Of a stretch of DNA of 64,000 bases, positions 54,692 through 62,771 are shown piece after piece. The translations under genes and the position numbers were made by a program. The stretch is from Lentimicrobiaceae bacterium. Lineage in GTDB: Bacteria > Bacteroidota > Bacteroidia > Bacteroidales > JALOCA01. The notes under the pieces are model-generated. The model was not told where the DNA came from. It saw nothing but the letters and a program-made list of their open reading frames with translations, and made no database searches. Positions within the stretch are counted from its first letter, which is position 1; each line of letters begins with the position of its first letter. Where the stretch lies: assembly GCA_023227965.1 (NCBI GenBank), contig JALOCA010000006.1:51283-115282 (forward strand), in the 5' to 3' direction.

Positions 54692-54712
54692 TTAATAACC
54701 TGGGCTCGGGAT
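54692..54712 (+). repeat. inverted repeat arm right of the 60-residue gene, also left end of MITE-like copy A
   Basis: TTAATAACCTGGGCTCGGG followed by AT. It pairs with 54304-54324. The same end begins copy B (TTATAACTTGGGTTCGGGAT at 55654). Confidence 0.65.
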
Positions 54713-54895
54713 AAAATATGTTTCCTGTCTGCCTGATAATAAAGCTATCGGGGTTTCGACATCCATAGAAAGGATGTTTTATATTTTTCAAAAACTCTCA
54801 AGGGTTTTAAAACCTTGAAGGTTTTCATCGGCTACGGCAACATGCTGAAATATTCCAGGAATGGTTTGTAACCTTATGCCAGACTCATGTTGATA
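54692..54895 (+). mobile_element. MITE-like element, copy A
   Basis: About 204 bases, non-coding, nearly the same over its whole length as 55654-55854 in the same orientation. Shared blocks include TGCCTGATAATAAAGCTATC, the small hairpin CATCCATAGAAAGGATG, and a central hairpin around AAACTCTCAAGGGTTTTAAA. The tail is AACATGCTGAAATATTCCAG. Ends are imperfectly inverted (TAACCTGGGCTCGGGATAA / TTATGCCAGACTCATGTTGA). No transposase is present. It may be a non-autonomous transposon or a structured dispersed repeat. Confidence 0.65.
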
Positions 54896-55067
54896 GCAAA
54901 AATTTTTACTTGCTTTTCCCTCAAAAAAGTAGTATAATTGCAAAGTTAAAGTTTTGCCAGTCTCTGTGTTAAAGTTCCAACCATTTTTGCCGGCTCCTGT
55001 TCTTTTTTATTATTTTTAACTTTCAGAAAAATACCTGTCCGCCCTTTTATCAGCTATGCCACCTTGT

Positions 55068-55627
55068 GGCAATGCCATATAGGTATAAAAAAGCTGAAGT
55101 ATCGGCTATGGCAGTGCCATACAAGTATAGAAAAATTAATATATAGGCAATGGCAGCGCCATACGAGTATAGAAAAGCTGAAGTATCGGCTATGGCAGTG
55201 CCATACAAGTATAGAAAAGTTGAAGTATCGGCTATGGCAATGCCATATAGATATAGAAAAATTGAAGTATCGGCTACGGCAGTGCCATACGAGTATAGAA
55301 AAATTAATATATAGGCAATGGCAATGCCATACAGATATAGAAAAATTGAAGTACCGGCTACGGCAGTGCCATACGAGTATAGAAAAATTAATATATAGGC
55401 AATGGCAATGCCATACAGATATAGAAAAATTGAAGTACCGGCTATGGCGACGCCATACGAGTATAGAAAAATTAATACATAGGCAATGGCAGTGCCATAT
55501 AGGTATAGAAAAATTGAAGTATCGGCTATGGCAGCGCCATACGAGTATAGAAAAATTAATATATAGGCAATGGCAATGCCATACAGATATAGAAAAATTG
55601 AAATAGCGGCAATGGCAGCGCCATATT
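55068..55627. repeat. array of thirteen 42-bp units, each with a short hairpin
   Basis: Every unit begins with GGC of a GGCAnTGCC core and is exactly 42 bases, from 55068 through 55613; a partial 14th runs to about 55627. Unit form: GGCAGTGCCATACGAGTATA, GAAAAATT, then either GAAGTATCGGCTAT (type A) or AATATATAGGCAAT (type B). With the preceding ATG/TAT each unit makes ATGGCA-n-TGCCAT. The core varies (AAT, AGT, AGC, GAC), and at 55446 it is ATGGCG-A-CGCCAT, a paired change. Types run A B A A A B A B A B A B A. There are no unique spacers, so it is not CRISPR. Because 42 is divisible by three, several frames stay open; coding is not supported. Confidence 0.92.
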
Positions 55628-55653
55628 TCATTCCGGAACAAATATTTACATCC

Positions 55654-55854
55654 TTATAACTTGGGTTCGGGATAAAATATGTTTTTCATCTGCCTGATAA
55701 TAAAGCTATCGGGGTTTCAACATCCATAGAAAGGATGTTTTATATTTTTCAAAAACCCTCAAGGTTTTAAAAACCTTGAGGGTTTTCATCAACTACGGCA
55801 ACAGGCTGAAATATACCAGGAATGTTGTAACCTTATGCCAAACTCAGGTTGATA
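55654..55854 (+). mobile_element. MITE-like element, copy B
   Basis: About 201 bases, direct copy of 54692-54895 with scattered substitutions. Its central hairpin is perfect: AAAACCCTCAAGGTTTT with AAAACCTTGAGGGTTTT. Copies A and B sit in direct orientation on either side of the 42-bp array. Ends are imperfectly inverted (about 16 of 22 positions match). The stretch 55855-56119 shows only AT-rich DNA and a promoter. Confidence 0.65.
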
Positions 55855-56014
55855 AGTATTTATTTATAATTTTAGGCGAAAAACGTTTAGCCATAAACGG
55901 ATAGCCATATTAAATTATTATTGGCAAGCAATTCAGGTTGTTTGAGTAATTTGGATACAATTTATTTAATATATTTTTATCCGTGTTTTGTCATACTGCG
56001 ATAATAAAAATTAA

Positions 56015-56022
56015 TACCTTTG
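56015..56022 (+). promoter_or_regulatory. Bacteroidota -7 element before the T9SS-helicase unit
   Basis: TACCTTTG matches TAnnTTTG. TTTG at 55987-55990 is a -33 candidate, slightly more distant than usual. It leaves a leader of ~90 bases before 56120. Confidence 0.5.
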
Positions 56023-56119
56023 TTTAACCATATACAATGGAATACGCAATAGTATTGATAAAAACATATTTATTAATCCCAATTTTACTTATAACTATAT
56101 CCAACATAAAATTTTACTA

Positions 56120-57196
56120 ATGAAAAAGATATTTACTACACTAAGTCTGTTGTTATTCGTTTTTTTCGCTTTCAGCCAAATCACAATCAATGCCGATGAT
56201 ATGCCCAATGTGGGCGATACTATTCGCACAAGTATATCCTATACGGTTACCGGTAACTATAGTCTTTCCGGTGCTAACCAAACCTGGGATTTTTCCGATT
56301 TGTATGCTTTTACGCAAAACGTTGACACTTTTGCAAGCGTTTCATCCACCCCTTTTATTTACCAATTGGTTTTTGTGTATCCATTGTATGCCACTATTGC
56401 GAAAAAACGTCCGGGAATGGATACTATTTCGGGTGTTACCATCACCGATGTCTATGATTTCTATAAAGAAGCATCCTCTTCTTTCGGACTTGCCGGTTAT
56501 GCCGGATCATTGAATGGTATTCCCATTCCTTTGAAATTTGACACACCGGAAATATTGTATAAATTTCCTTTGACTTACGGTACAAAAGATTCTACCATTT
56601 CCACGGCCTCTCAGGGATTAACCGGCATGGGTTCCTACACCAGCATACATAAAAGGGTGAACGAAGTGGACGGATGGGGAAATTTAATCACTCCTTTTGG
56701 AACCTATCCCGTCATCAGGGTAAAATCGGAAGTGTTTACCTACGATTCGGCGTATATTGATTCGTTGCAAATGGGTTACCCGCTTAACCGGCATTATTTC
56801 GAATACAAATGGATGGCAGACAGCAGGGGCATCCCCATTTTGCAGATTACCCAGGAAGGCTTCGTGGTAAGCGCAACGTATATTGATTCCGTACGCAGCC
56901 TGCTGAGTGTTCCCGCAGTGGTAAGCAGTGAAATGACCCGGTTCTCGGTAAGCCCTAATCCTGCAAAAGATATGCTGGCATTGAACTTTTACATCCCGGA
57001 GGCACCTCTTACCTCCGAAGTGGTTTTATTTTCGCTCAACGGGGTTAAAGCCGCCACTTTATTTTCAGGGAAATTGAACCCTGGACAGTTTCGCCAAAAC
57101 GTACCACTTCCCCGCGAAAGAATTAATCCCGGTATGTACCTTATCATTGCCCGTATCGGGTCAGAATATCGGATTGAGAAACTCCTTATTGAATAA
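56120..57196 (+). CDS. T9SS type A-sorted secreted protein, function unknown
   Basis: 358 residues. The signal peptide (IFTTLSLLLFVFFAFSQ) precedes ITINADDMPNVGDTIRTSIS and a beta-rich body with SGANQTWDFSDL, a segment common in Bacteroidota secreted proteins. The body continues with YEKFPLTYG-like and EVDGWGNLITPFGTYPVIRV segments. The C-terminal type A signal has FSVSPNPAKDMLALNFYIPE, LFSLNGVKAATLFSGK and RINPGMYLIIARIG. No catalytic residues are recognised. It lies six bases before the helicase-nuclease gene, an odd operon partner. Confidence 0.85.
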   Translation: MKKIFTTLSLLLFVFFAFSQITINADDMPNVGDTIRTSISYTVTGNYSLSGANQTWDFSDLYAFTQNVDTFASVSSTPFIYQLVFVYPLYATIAKKRPGMDTISGVTITDVYDFYKEASSSFGLAGYAGSLNGIPIPLKFDTPEILYKFPLTYGTKDSTISTASQGLTGMGSYTSIHKRVNEVDGWGNLITPFGTYPVIRVKSEVFTYDSAYIDSLQMGYPLNRHYFEYKWMADSRGIPILQITQEGFVVSATYIDSVRSLLSVPAVVSSEMTRFSVSPNPAKDMLALNFYIPEAPLTSEVVLFSLNGVKAATLFSGKLNPGQFRQNVPLPRERINPGMYLIIARIGSEYRIEKLLIE

Positions 57197-57202
57197 AAGC
57201 GG

Positions 57203-60200
57203 ATGAATTTTACCGTTTACAGGTCTTCCGCCGGTTCGGGAAAAACATTTACGCTTGTAAAAGAGTATCTGACATTGGTGCTAAAGCATCCTGCCGATTT
57301 CAGGCATGTGCTGGCAATCACTTTTACCAATAAGGCGGCATCGGAAATGAAAAACCGCATCCTCCGCAGTTTGCACGAATTGGCAGAACCCGAAAAATAT
57401 GCCCGCTCGGCTACTCAGCAATATTTAATGCCGATGCTACAAAAAGAAACCAGGTTACCGCAAGCGGTGCTCAGCAAAAATGCAGGCAAAACTCTTACAC
57501 TCATACTACATAATTATTCCGACTTTGCAGTTTCTACCATTGACAGTTTTGTACACCGGATAATCCGTACATTCGCCCACGACCTAAAACTCTCGGTAAG
57601 TTTTGAAGTGGAAATGGATGTGGAAAAACGCATTGCCCAGGCAGTTGACATGCTGATTGCCCGGGTTGGTCAGGATGAAAAACTTACCCGGATATTGGTA
57701 ACCTTCCTCGAAACAAAAACCGAAAACGACCAAGGTTGGAATATTGAAAGAGACCTGAATACATTTGCAAAAACCTTGTTGCGTGAAGACAGCCTGTTTT
57801 CGCTGGAAAAACTTAAACTGCTTACTATTGATGATTTTATTGAAATAAGCAGCACCTTACACCGCCAAACCCGCAGCATGGAAAACAAAATGGCTGCAAG
57901 TGCCCGGCATGCGCTAACGCTTATTCAGGATAACGGACTGCAGTCCTCCGATTTTTACCAGGGTGATAAAGGCATTGCAGCATATTTTAATTACATTGCT
58001 CAGCATCGCTTCGATAAATGCAATCCGAATACCAATGTATTGAAAACCATTAAAAACGACAATTGGTATTCCGGAAAAGCCGACCAAAGTAGCCGTAGGG
58101 CTATTGACGGTATAAAAAACATCCTTACGCAGGCACTCCATTCCATTGTAGAAATTTCAAAAGAGTATCCCCTGTTTCGTCTGGTCGGGAGAAATATTTA
58201 CTCCCTTGCCGTTTTAAACGAAATTGACAAAGAATTGGATGAGATAAAACTTAAAAATAACATCTTACCCGTTTCGGAGTTTAATAAACGTATAGCTGCC
58301 ATAGTAATGAATGAACCGGTGCCGTTTTTATATGAAAGGCTTGGTGAAAAATACCGTCATTTTTTGTTGGATGAATTTCAGGATACTTCGATACTGCAAT
58401 GGCAAAACCTGCTTCCCCTGCTCGAAAACTCTCTTGCTTCGGGTTTTCTGAGCCTGGTGGTAGGCGACGGGAAACAAGCTATTTACCGTTGGAGAAACGG
58501 CGAAGTAGAACAGTTTATGCGCCTCCCGGCAATTTTTCACAAAGAGATGAGTACTTTCAACGAAGCCCGCGAACGCCTGTTGCAACAAAATTTCAGAGAA
58601 GAGAAACTGGCAACCAATTTTCGCTCCAAAGCAGAAATTGTTGATTTTAATAATCGCTTTTTCAGTTTTATTTCGCAATCCCTCCCCGATAAATACCAAT
58701 CCATTTACAGGGAAGTTGTTCAGGAATACCAATCTGAAAATACCGGGGGCAGGGTAGAATTGCATTTTCTTCCCAAAGAAGACTTTAAAAATAATAACCT
58801 GAATACCCTTCGTGATGTCATCCTGCAGTGCAGGGAAGATGGTTTTTCTTACGGCGATATAGCTATATTGTGCAGAAGCAACGATTCTGCTTCACAAATT
58901 GCCCGTTTTCTGATTGAAAACAGCATAAATGTCATTTCTTCCGAGTCGCTGCTGCTGGATGCATCCCACGACGTAAATTTTATCATCGCTTTTTTAAAAC
59001 ACCTGCTGCTACCTTCCGATAAAATAGCACAACGTGCAATAAAAGAACATCTTGTTGCAAAAGGGTTGCTCAACCATGAAAAGCTGTCAGCTGCACTGCG
59101 ATTAACAGATTTCAACATCTCCCACAGCAAGCTTTCAAGGTTGAGCGTGTACGATTGCTGCGAAGAACTCATCCGGACATTTGGTCTCAACAAAAAAAGC
59201 AGTCCACATATTTTGTTTTTTTTGAATGCAATACAACAGTTTACATTAACAGGAAAACATACTATCAGCGATTTTCTTTTATGGTGGGAGGAAAAGAAAA
59301 CTAAATTATCCGTTGTGGTACCCGAAGGTCCCGATGCCGTAAGCGTAATGACTATACATAAAGCAAAGGGACTTGAATTCCCGGTTGTTATCTATCCATT
59401 TGCAAAAGAATCCCGGAAAATAGCCCTATCCTCCTTTTGGGCTGACAATCCCATTGAATCGCAACCACAACTTTCAGTAGCAAATATTGCGATGGTAAAA
59501 GAACTGGAAGAAACCCGCTACGAAGCCATTTACAAAGAAGAAAAGGAAAAATCGCAACTCGACCTCGTTAACCTTGTTTATGTAGCATTTACCCGTCCTA
59601 CGCACCGATTGTATGTGCTTACGCAATTACCTTCCCAAAATGACAATACAATCGAATCGGTACCCAATATGCTGTACAGGTTTTTAAAAAACAGCGAATT
59701 GTGGAATGAAAACCTTACCTCCTACTTTTTTGGGAACGCTGTGGAAAACGACAGAATGGAACGCAAAATTTCTATAGAAAATATTGACATATCTTCGTTT
59801 ATTTCAGAAGCATGGCAGCAAAAAGTTGTAATTAGCCAATCGGCTGCCACAGCCTGGGATGTAGAAGACCCAGAGAAAAATAGCCATTGGGGAAGTCTCG
59901 TGCATTACGTATTATCCCAATTGCAAAATACAGAAACTATAGGGGAAACCCTCGATACATTGTTGTCGGCTGGAATCATTGATACCGCTGAACGCCAGTG
60001 GCTGCTCGAAAAAATAGGAAAAATTGTCAGTCATCCTGGTCTGGCACAATTTTTTGCAGAGAAAACTGTTCATAAAATCGAAGCAGCCATTCTTACACGG
60101 AAAGGAAAGGTGATCCGACCCGACAGAATTGCCATTTCAGGAGAAACAACTGCCTTACTCGACTATAAAACCGGGGAGCCTTCCGAAACGCATAGGACAC

Positions 60201-60307
60201 AAATTATTGAATATGCCGAAGCTTTGCAGGAAATGGGGTATAAAAATATAAAGAAATACCTGGTGTATTTGAACGATGAAATAAAAGTAGAATTAGTAAA
60301 CGATTAA
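57203..60307 (+). CDS. UvrD/AddA-like helicase with C-terminal RecB-type nuclease
   Basis: 1034 residues. N-terminal Walker A is YRSSAGSGKTFTLVKEYLTL, followed by LAITFTNKAASEMKNRILRS. Walker B is RHFLLDEFQDTSILQWQNLL, then VVGDGKQAIYRWRNGEVEQF, KLATNFRSKAEIVDFNNRFF, VSVMTIHKAKGLEFPVVIYP and LVNLVYVAFTRPTHRLYVLT. The last ~150 residues hold SHWGSLVHYVLSQL and VIRPDRIAI followed by ALLDYKTGEP, a PD-(D/E)XK RecB-type nuclease. This is the AddA arrangement for double-strand break resection. The usual AddB partner is not beside it. The gene is followed after two bases by a TerB-DnaJ gene. Confidence 0.92.
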   Translation: MNFTVYRSSAGSGKTFTLVKEYLTLVLKHPADFRHVLAITFTNKAASEMKNRILRSLHELAEPEKYARSATQQYLMPMLQKETRLPQAVLSKNAGKTLTLILHNYSDFAVSTIDSFVHRIIRTFAHDLKLSVSFEVEMDVEKRIAQAVDMLIARVGQDEKLTRILVTFLETKTENDQGWNIERDLNTFAKTLLREDSLFSLEKLKLLTIDDFIEISSTLHRQTRSMENKMAASARHALTLIQDNGLQSSDFYQGDKGIAAYFNYIAQHRFDKCNPNTNVLKTIKNDNWYSGKADQSSRRAIDGIKNILTQALHSIVEISKEYPLFRLVGRNIYSLAVLNEIDKELDEIKLKNNILPVSEFNKRIAAIVMNEPVPFLYERLGEKYRHFLLDEFQDTSILQWQNLLPLLENSLASGFLSLVVGDGKQAIYRWRNGEVEQFMRLPAIFHKEMSTFNEARERLLQQNFREEKLATNFRSKAEIVDFNNRFFSFISQSLPDKYQSIYREVVQEYQSENTGGRVELHFLPKEDFKNNNLNTLRDVILQCREDGFSYGDIAILCRSNDSASQIARFLIENSINVISSESLLLDASHDVNFIIAFLKHLLLPSDKIAQRAIKEHLVAKGLLNHEKLSAALRLTDFNISHSKLSRLSVYDCCEELIRTFGLNKKSSPHILFFLNAIQQFTLTGKHTISDFLLWWEEKKTKLSVVVPEGPDAVSVMTIHKAKGLEFPVVIYPFAKESRKIALSSFWADNPIESQPQLSVANIAMVKELEETRYEAIYKEEKEKSQLDLVNLVYVAFTRPTHRLYVLTQLPSQNDNTIESVPNMLYRFLKNSELWNENLTSYFFGNAVENDRMERKISIENIDISSFISEAWQQKVVISQSAATAWDVEDPEKNSHWGSLVHYVLSQLQNTETIGETLDTLLSAGIIDTAERQWLLEKIGKIVSHPGLAQFFAEKTVHKIEAAILTRKGKVIRPDRIAISGETTALLDYKTGEPSETHRTQIIEYAEALQEMGYKNIKKYLVYLNDEIKVELVND

Positions 60308-60309
60308 AT

Positions 60310-61056
60310 ATGGTAAGTTACGGAAAATGGATAGGCGGAGGCTTAGGATGGGTTTTCGGCGGTCCTATTGGTGGAATTCTTGGATTTATTTTTGGCTCGA
60401 TGTATGATGGCATGCAAAGCGGTGCATTCGAATACAAAAAAGTTACCAGTGAACGTCCCCGTTATGGCTCCACACAGCAAGGTGATTTCAGTATAAGCTT
60501 GCTCATTCTGTCGGCGGCAGTAATGCGAGCCGATGAAAAAGTAAAAAAAGCCGAACTTGATTATGTAAAACGGTTCTTTTTGCAGCAATTTGGTCAGGAA
60601 GATGCTGAGCAAAAAATTTTAATGCTCCGCCAAATTCTGAAACAGGACTTTGATTTGTTTGCGGTGTGCTCGCAAATCAGGCAGTACATGGAGTACCCTT
60701 CACGCCTGCAACTTATGCACTATCTGTTTGGTATTATTGCCGCCGATGGTTCGTTTCCCCCCCGTGAAATAGAAGTTACCGAAATGATTGCCGTTTACCT
60801 GGGTGTTAAACCTAACGACTTGTCATCCATCAAAGCTATGTTCGTTCGCGATACAAACAGCCCTTACCGTATTCTTGAAATTTCTCCAGATGCACCCGAC
60901 GAAGAAGTAAAAAAAGCCTATCGTCGCATGGCTGTTAAATTCCACCCTGATAAAGTCAGCCACCTGGGTGAGGATATTCAAAAAGCTGCTAAAGAAAAGT
61001 TTCAGCAACTGAATAGTGCTTATCAGGAAATTAAAAAACAAAGGAATTTAAATTAA
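60310..61056 (+). CDS. TerB-DnaJ domain protein (DjlA-like)
   Basis: 248 residues. It starts with a glycine-rich hydrophobic segment (GKWIGGGLGWVFGGPIGGIL, GFIFGSMYDGM) that may insert in membrane. A TerB-like helical domain follows (ISLLILSAAVMRADEKVKKA, LMHYLFGIIAADGSFPPREI). The C-terminal J domain is SPYRILEISPDAPDEEVKKA with the HPD motif in VKFHPDKV. Family knowledge: DjlA-type co-chaperones stimulate DnaK at the membrane. It is translationally close to the AddA-like helicase (two-base gap), which is a positional link only. Confidence 0.88.
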   Translation: MVSYGKWIGGGLGWVFGGPIGGILGFIFGSMYDGMQSGAFEYKKVTSERPRYGSTQQGDFSISLLILSAAVMRADEKVKKAELDYVKRFFLQQFGQEDAEQKILMLRQILKQDFDLFAVCSQIRQYMEYPSRLQLMHYLFGIIAADGSFPPREIEVTEMIAVYLGVKPNDLSSIKAMFVRDTNSPYRILEISPDAPDEEVKKAYRRMAVKFHPDKVSHLGEDIQKAAKEKFQQLNSAYQEIKKQRNLN

Positions 61057-61252
61057 GGAATTTACGTTTGAATCGTTACTTTTACAAGAAGCTGTACATT
61101 CTTTCATCCTTTCTATTGTTATCGGTAAAATATTGCCTTCAGACTTGCATGATTTCATTAAACAAAATCCGAAATACACATTGCTTTTTCCCTTAACTTT
61201 GAAAACTTTTTTTTATTAAAGTATTACTTTACACATTTAAAATCCAACCGCC

Positions 61253-61780
61253 ATGAATACAAAAAATAAATCCGGAATATTTTGGGGAATCGCCCTGATA
61301 GTAATCGGACTACTTTTCCTCATAAAGATTTCATTTCATATCGAAATTCCTATTGTACGCCTTTTGATGGCATCTGCGCTTGTTTTGTTGGGGATTCGTA
61401 TGCTTACCGATAGGAATGCTTTTCTGAAAGCAAAGAGTAGCAGCATTTTCGGGGAAAATCATTTTGTGTATTCCCAGGGAGTTCGCAATTACAGTACTGT
61501 GATGGGAGAAGGAAGGCTGACTATTACCACTGCCGACCTTATAAATGACACTTACCTTGAAATTTCCTGTGTAATGGGGTCATTTATCATCCTGGTTTCG
61601 CCAGATATCCCTCTTACCATCCATTCAACATCAGTGCTTGCATCGTTTACCAATCCCAAAGGACATACAAGTACCATAGGTTCATCGGAATATATTGGTA
61701 AAAAACAAACTCCCTCACAACCTGCGCTTACTATCCATGCAAGTGTGGTGTTAGGGAATATGGAAGTAAAGTATTTATAG
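61253..61780 (+). CDS. LiaF-like membrane protein
   Basis: 175 residues. Two membrane helices (SGIFWGIALIVIGLLFLIKI, IVRLLMASALVLLGIRML; the pattern of small DUF5668 domains) precede a beta-helix-like C-terminal domain. That domain has YSTVMGEGRLTITTADLIND, TYLEISCVMGSFIILVSPDI and LTIHASVVLGNMEVKYL, as in LiaF/VraT cell-envelope response proteins. Family knowledge: LiaF inhibits a LiaS-type kinase in Firmicutes; in Bacteroidota the role is unknown. No kinase gene is next to it. It ends four bases before the convergent T9SS gene. Confidence 0.82.
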   Translation: MNTKNKSGIFWGIALIVIGLLFLIKISFHIEIPIVRLLMASALVLLGIRMLTDRNAFLKAKSSSIFGENHFVYSQGVRNYSTVMGEGRLTITTADLINDTYLEISCVMGSFIILVSPDIPLTIHSTSVLASFTNPKGHTSTIGSSEYIGKKQTPSQPALTIHASVVLGNMEVKYL

Positions 61781-61784
61781 AAAA

Positions 61785-62573
61785 CTATCTAATAATCAGT
61801 TTTCGAGTGCTTTTCTGCCCACCGGCATCAAAACACACAACATAGATACCCGGATTAATACCCGAAAGGACAAAAGAATGATTTCCCTGAGTCTGTTCTT
61901 CATCAACAGGGATTGATATAAGTTGCCCAGCGATAGAATACACCTTAATTTTCACAAGATTACGTGAAGAAATAGTATAGCTGATTACTGTATTGCCTGA
62001 AGATGGATTGGGATACATGCTAAATGTTCCGGAATTATTTTCTTTTATGCCTGTAGTATTTTTTTCATTAACAGCAAGTGTGGAAAGTTTTGTAACGGAT
62101 TTGCTAACGGTAAAGGCTCCGTAAAAGGTAACATCACCGGTACCTACAGCAGGAGCAGTCCATTGAAATGTCCACACTTTGGGGTTAGATGAACTGGCGC
62201 TGCTTTGAGTAACATATTTACCGCTACCTACCAATTTATTTCCCGAGCCGGCAATAAGAGTTCCCAATAAAGCACCGGAAGCATTCTGTGGAGACACTTC
62301 AAAGCCTTTTTGCCCATTACCCGAAACTGTAACTGTTATCGTATAAGTTGTACCCGGTGTATAGCCTTCGGCAGGTATATCCGATGTTATCCAACCAGCA
62401 ACACTGGTTGCGCTCCCATTATGGCATGAAACACAATTTTGTCCGTCGCCCGGCGAACCAGTATATCCGGCAGGAGATCCCCCAAGATATTTACTGTTAT
62501 TTCCGCTGTAACTTTCCAGTAATACAATACTAAACACAGCAAGTATGGCATATACATAATAACTTTTTTTCAT
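61785..62573 (-). CDS. T9SS type A-sorted protein with CXXCH haem motif and Reeler-like domain
   Basis: 262 residues. A signal segment (YVYAILAVFSIVLLESYSG) is followed by GGSPAGYTGSPGDGQNCVSC with a single CVSCH haem-c motif. A Reeler/choice-of-anchor-type beta domain (~residues 55-165) has TPGTTYTITVTVSGNGQKGF and VWTFQWTAPAVGTGDVTFYG. The CTD is FSMYPNPSSGNTVISYTISS, VKIKVYSIAGQLISIP and INPGIYVVCFDAGGQKSTRK. Family knowledge: such proteins are widespread in T9SS bacteria with no assigned role. A covalently attached haem on the cell surface would suggest electron transfer. It is convergent with the LiaF-like gene. Confidence 0.88.
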   Translation of the reverse strand: MKKSYYVYAILAVFSIVLLESYSGNNSKYLGGSPAGYTGSPGDGQNCVSCHNGSATSVAGWITSDIPAEGYTPGTTYTITVTVSGNGQKGFEVSPQNASGALLGTLIAGSGNKLVGSGKYVTQSSASSSNPKVWTFQWTAPAVGTGDVTFYGAFTVSKSVTKLSTLAVNEKNTTGIKENNSGTFSMYPNPSSGNTVISYTISSRNLVKIKVYSIAGQLISIPVDEEQTQGNHSFVLSGINPGIYVVCFDAGGQKSTRKLIIR

Positions 62574-62735
62574 AACAAAGTGTATTTATATGTAATTTTT
62601 TTACAAAAATTTTTACAAAAATAAGTATAAAAACCTACATTTCTATTATTTAACAAAATTTAGAATTTCCATAAACAAGTATTCATCTGGTTGATTGCAA
62701 ATTCACAATTATCATCCATTTAGCGCCATTTTATG

Positions 62736-62743
62736 TATTTTTG
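62736..62743 (+). promoter_or_regulatory. Bacteroidota -7 element before ispG
   Basis: TATTTTTG matches TAnnTTTG. It overlaps an upstream ATG at 62733, so transcription starting near 62750 makes the ATG at 62772 the real start. Confidence 0.55.
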
Positions 62744-62771
62744 CCAACACAACTTCAAAACGCATTCATTA

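Noticed and set aside
55068..55627. CRISPR array
   Set aside because: There are no unique spacers; both halves of each 42-bp unit repeat, and no cas genes are nearby.
55050..55641. Open frames of ~180-195 codons on both strands across the 42-bp array, giving 14-residue repeats
   Set aside because: A unit length divisible by three keeps any stop-free frame open. Several frames are open at once, none has a convincing ribosome-binding site, and the paired stem change favours a nucleic-acid structure over a protein.
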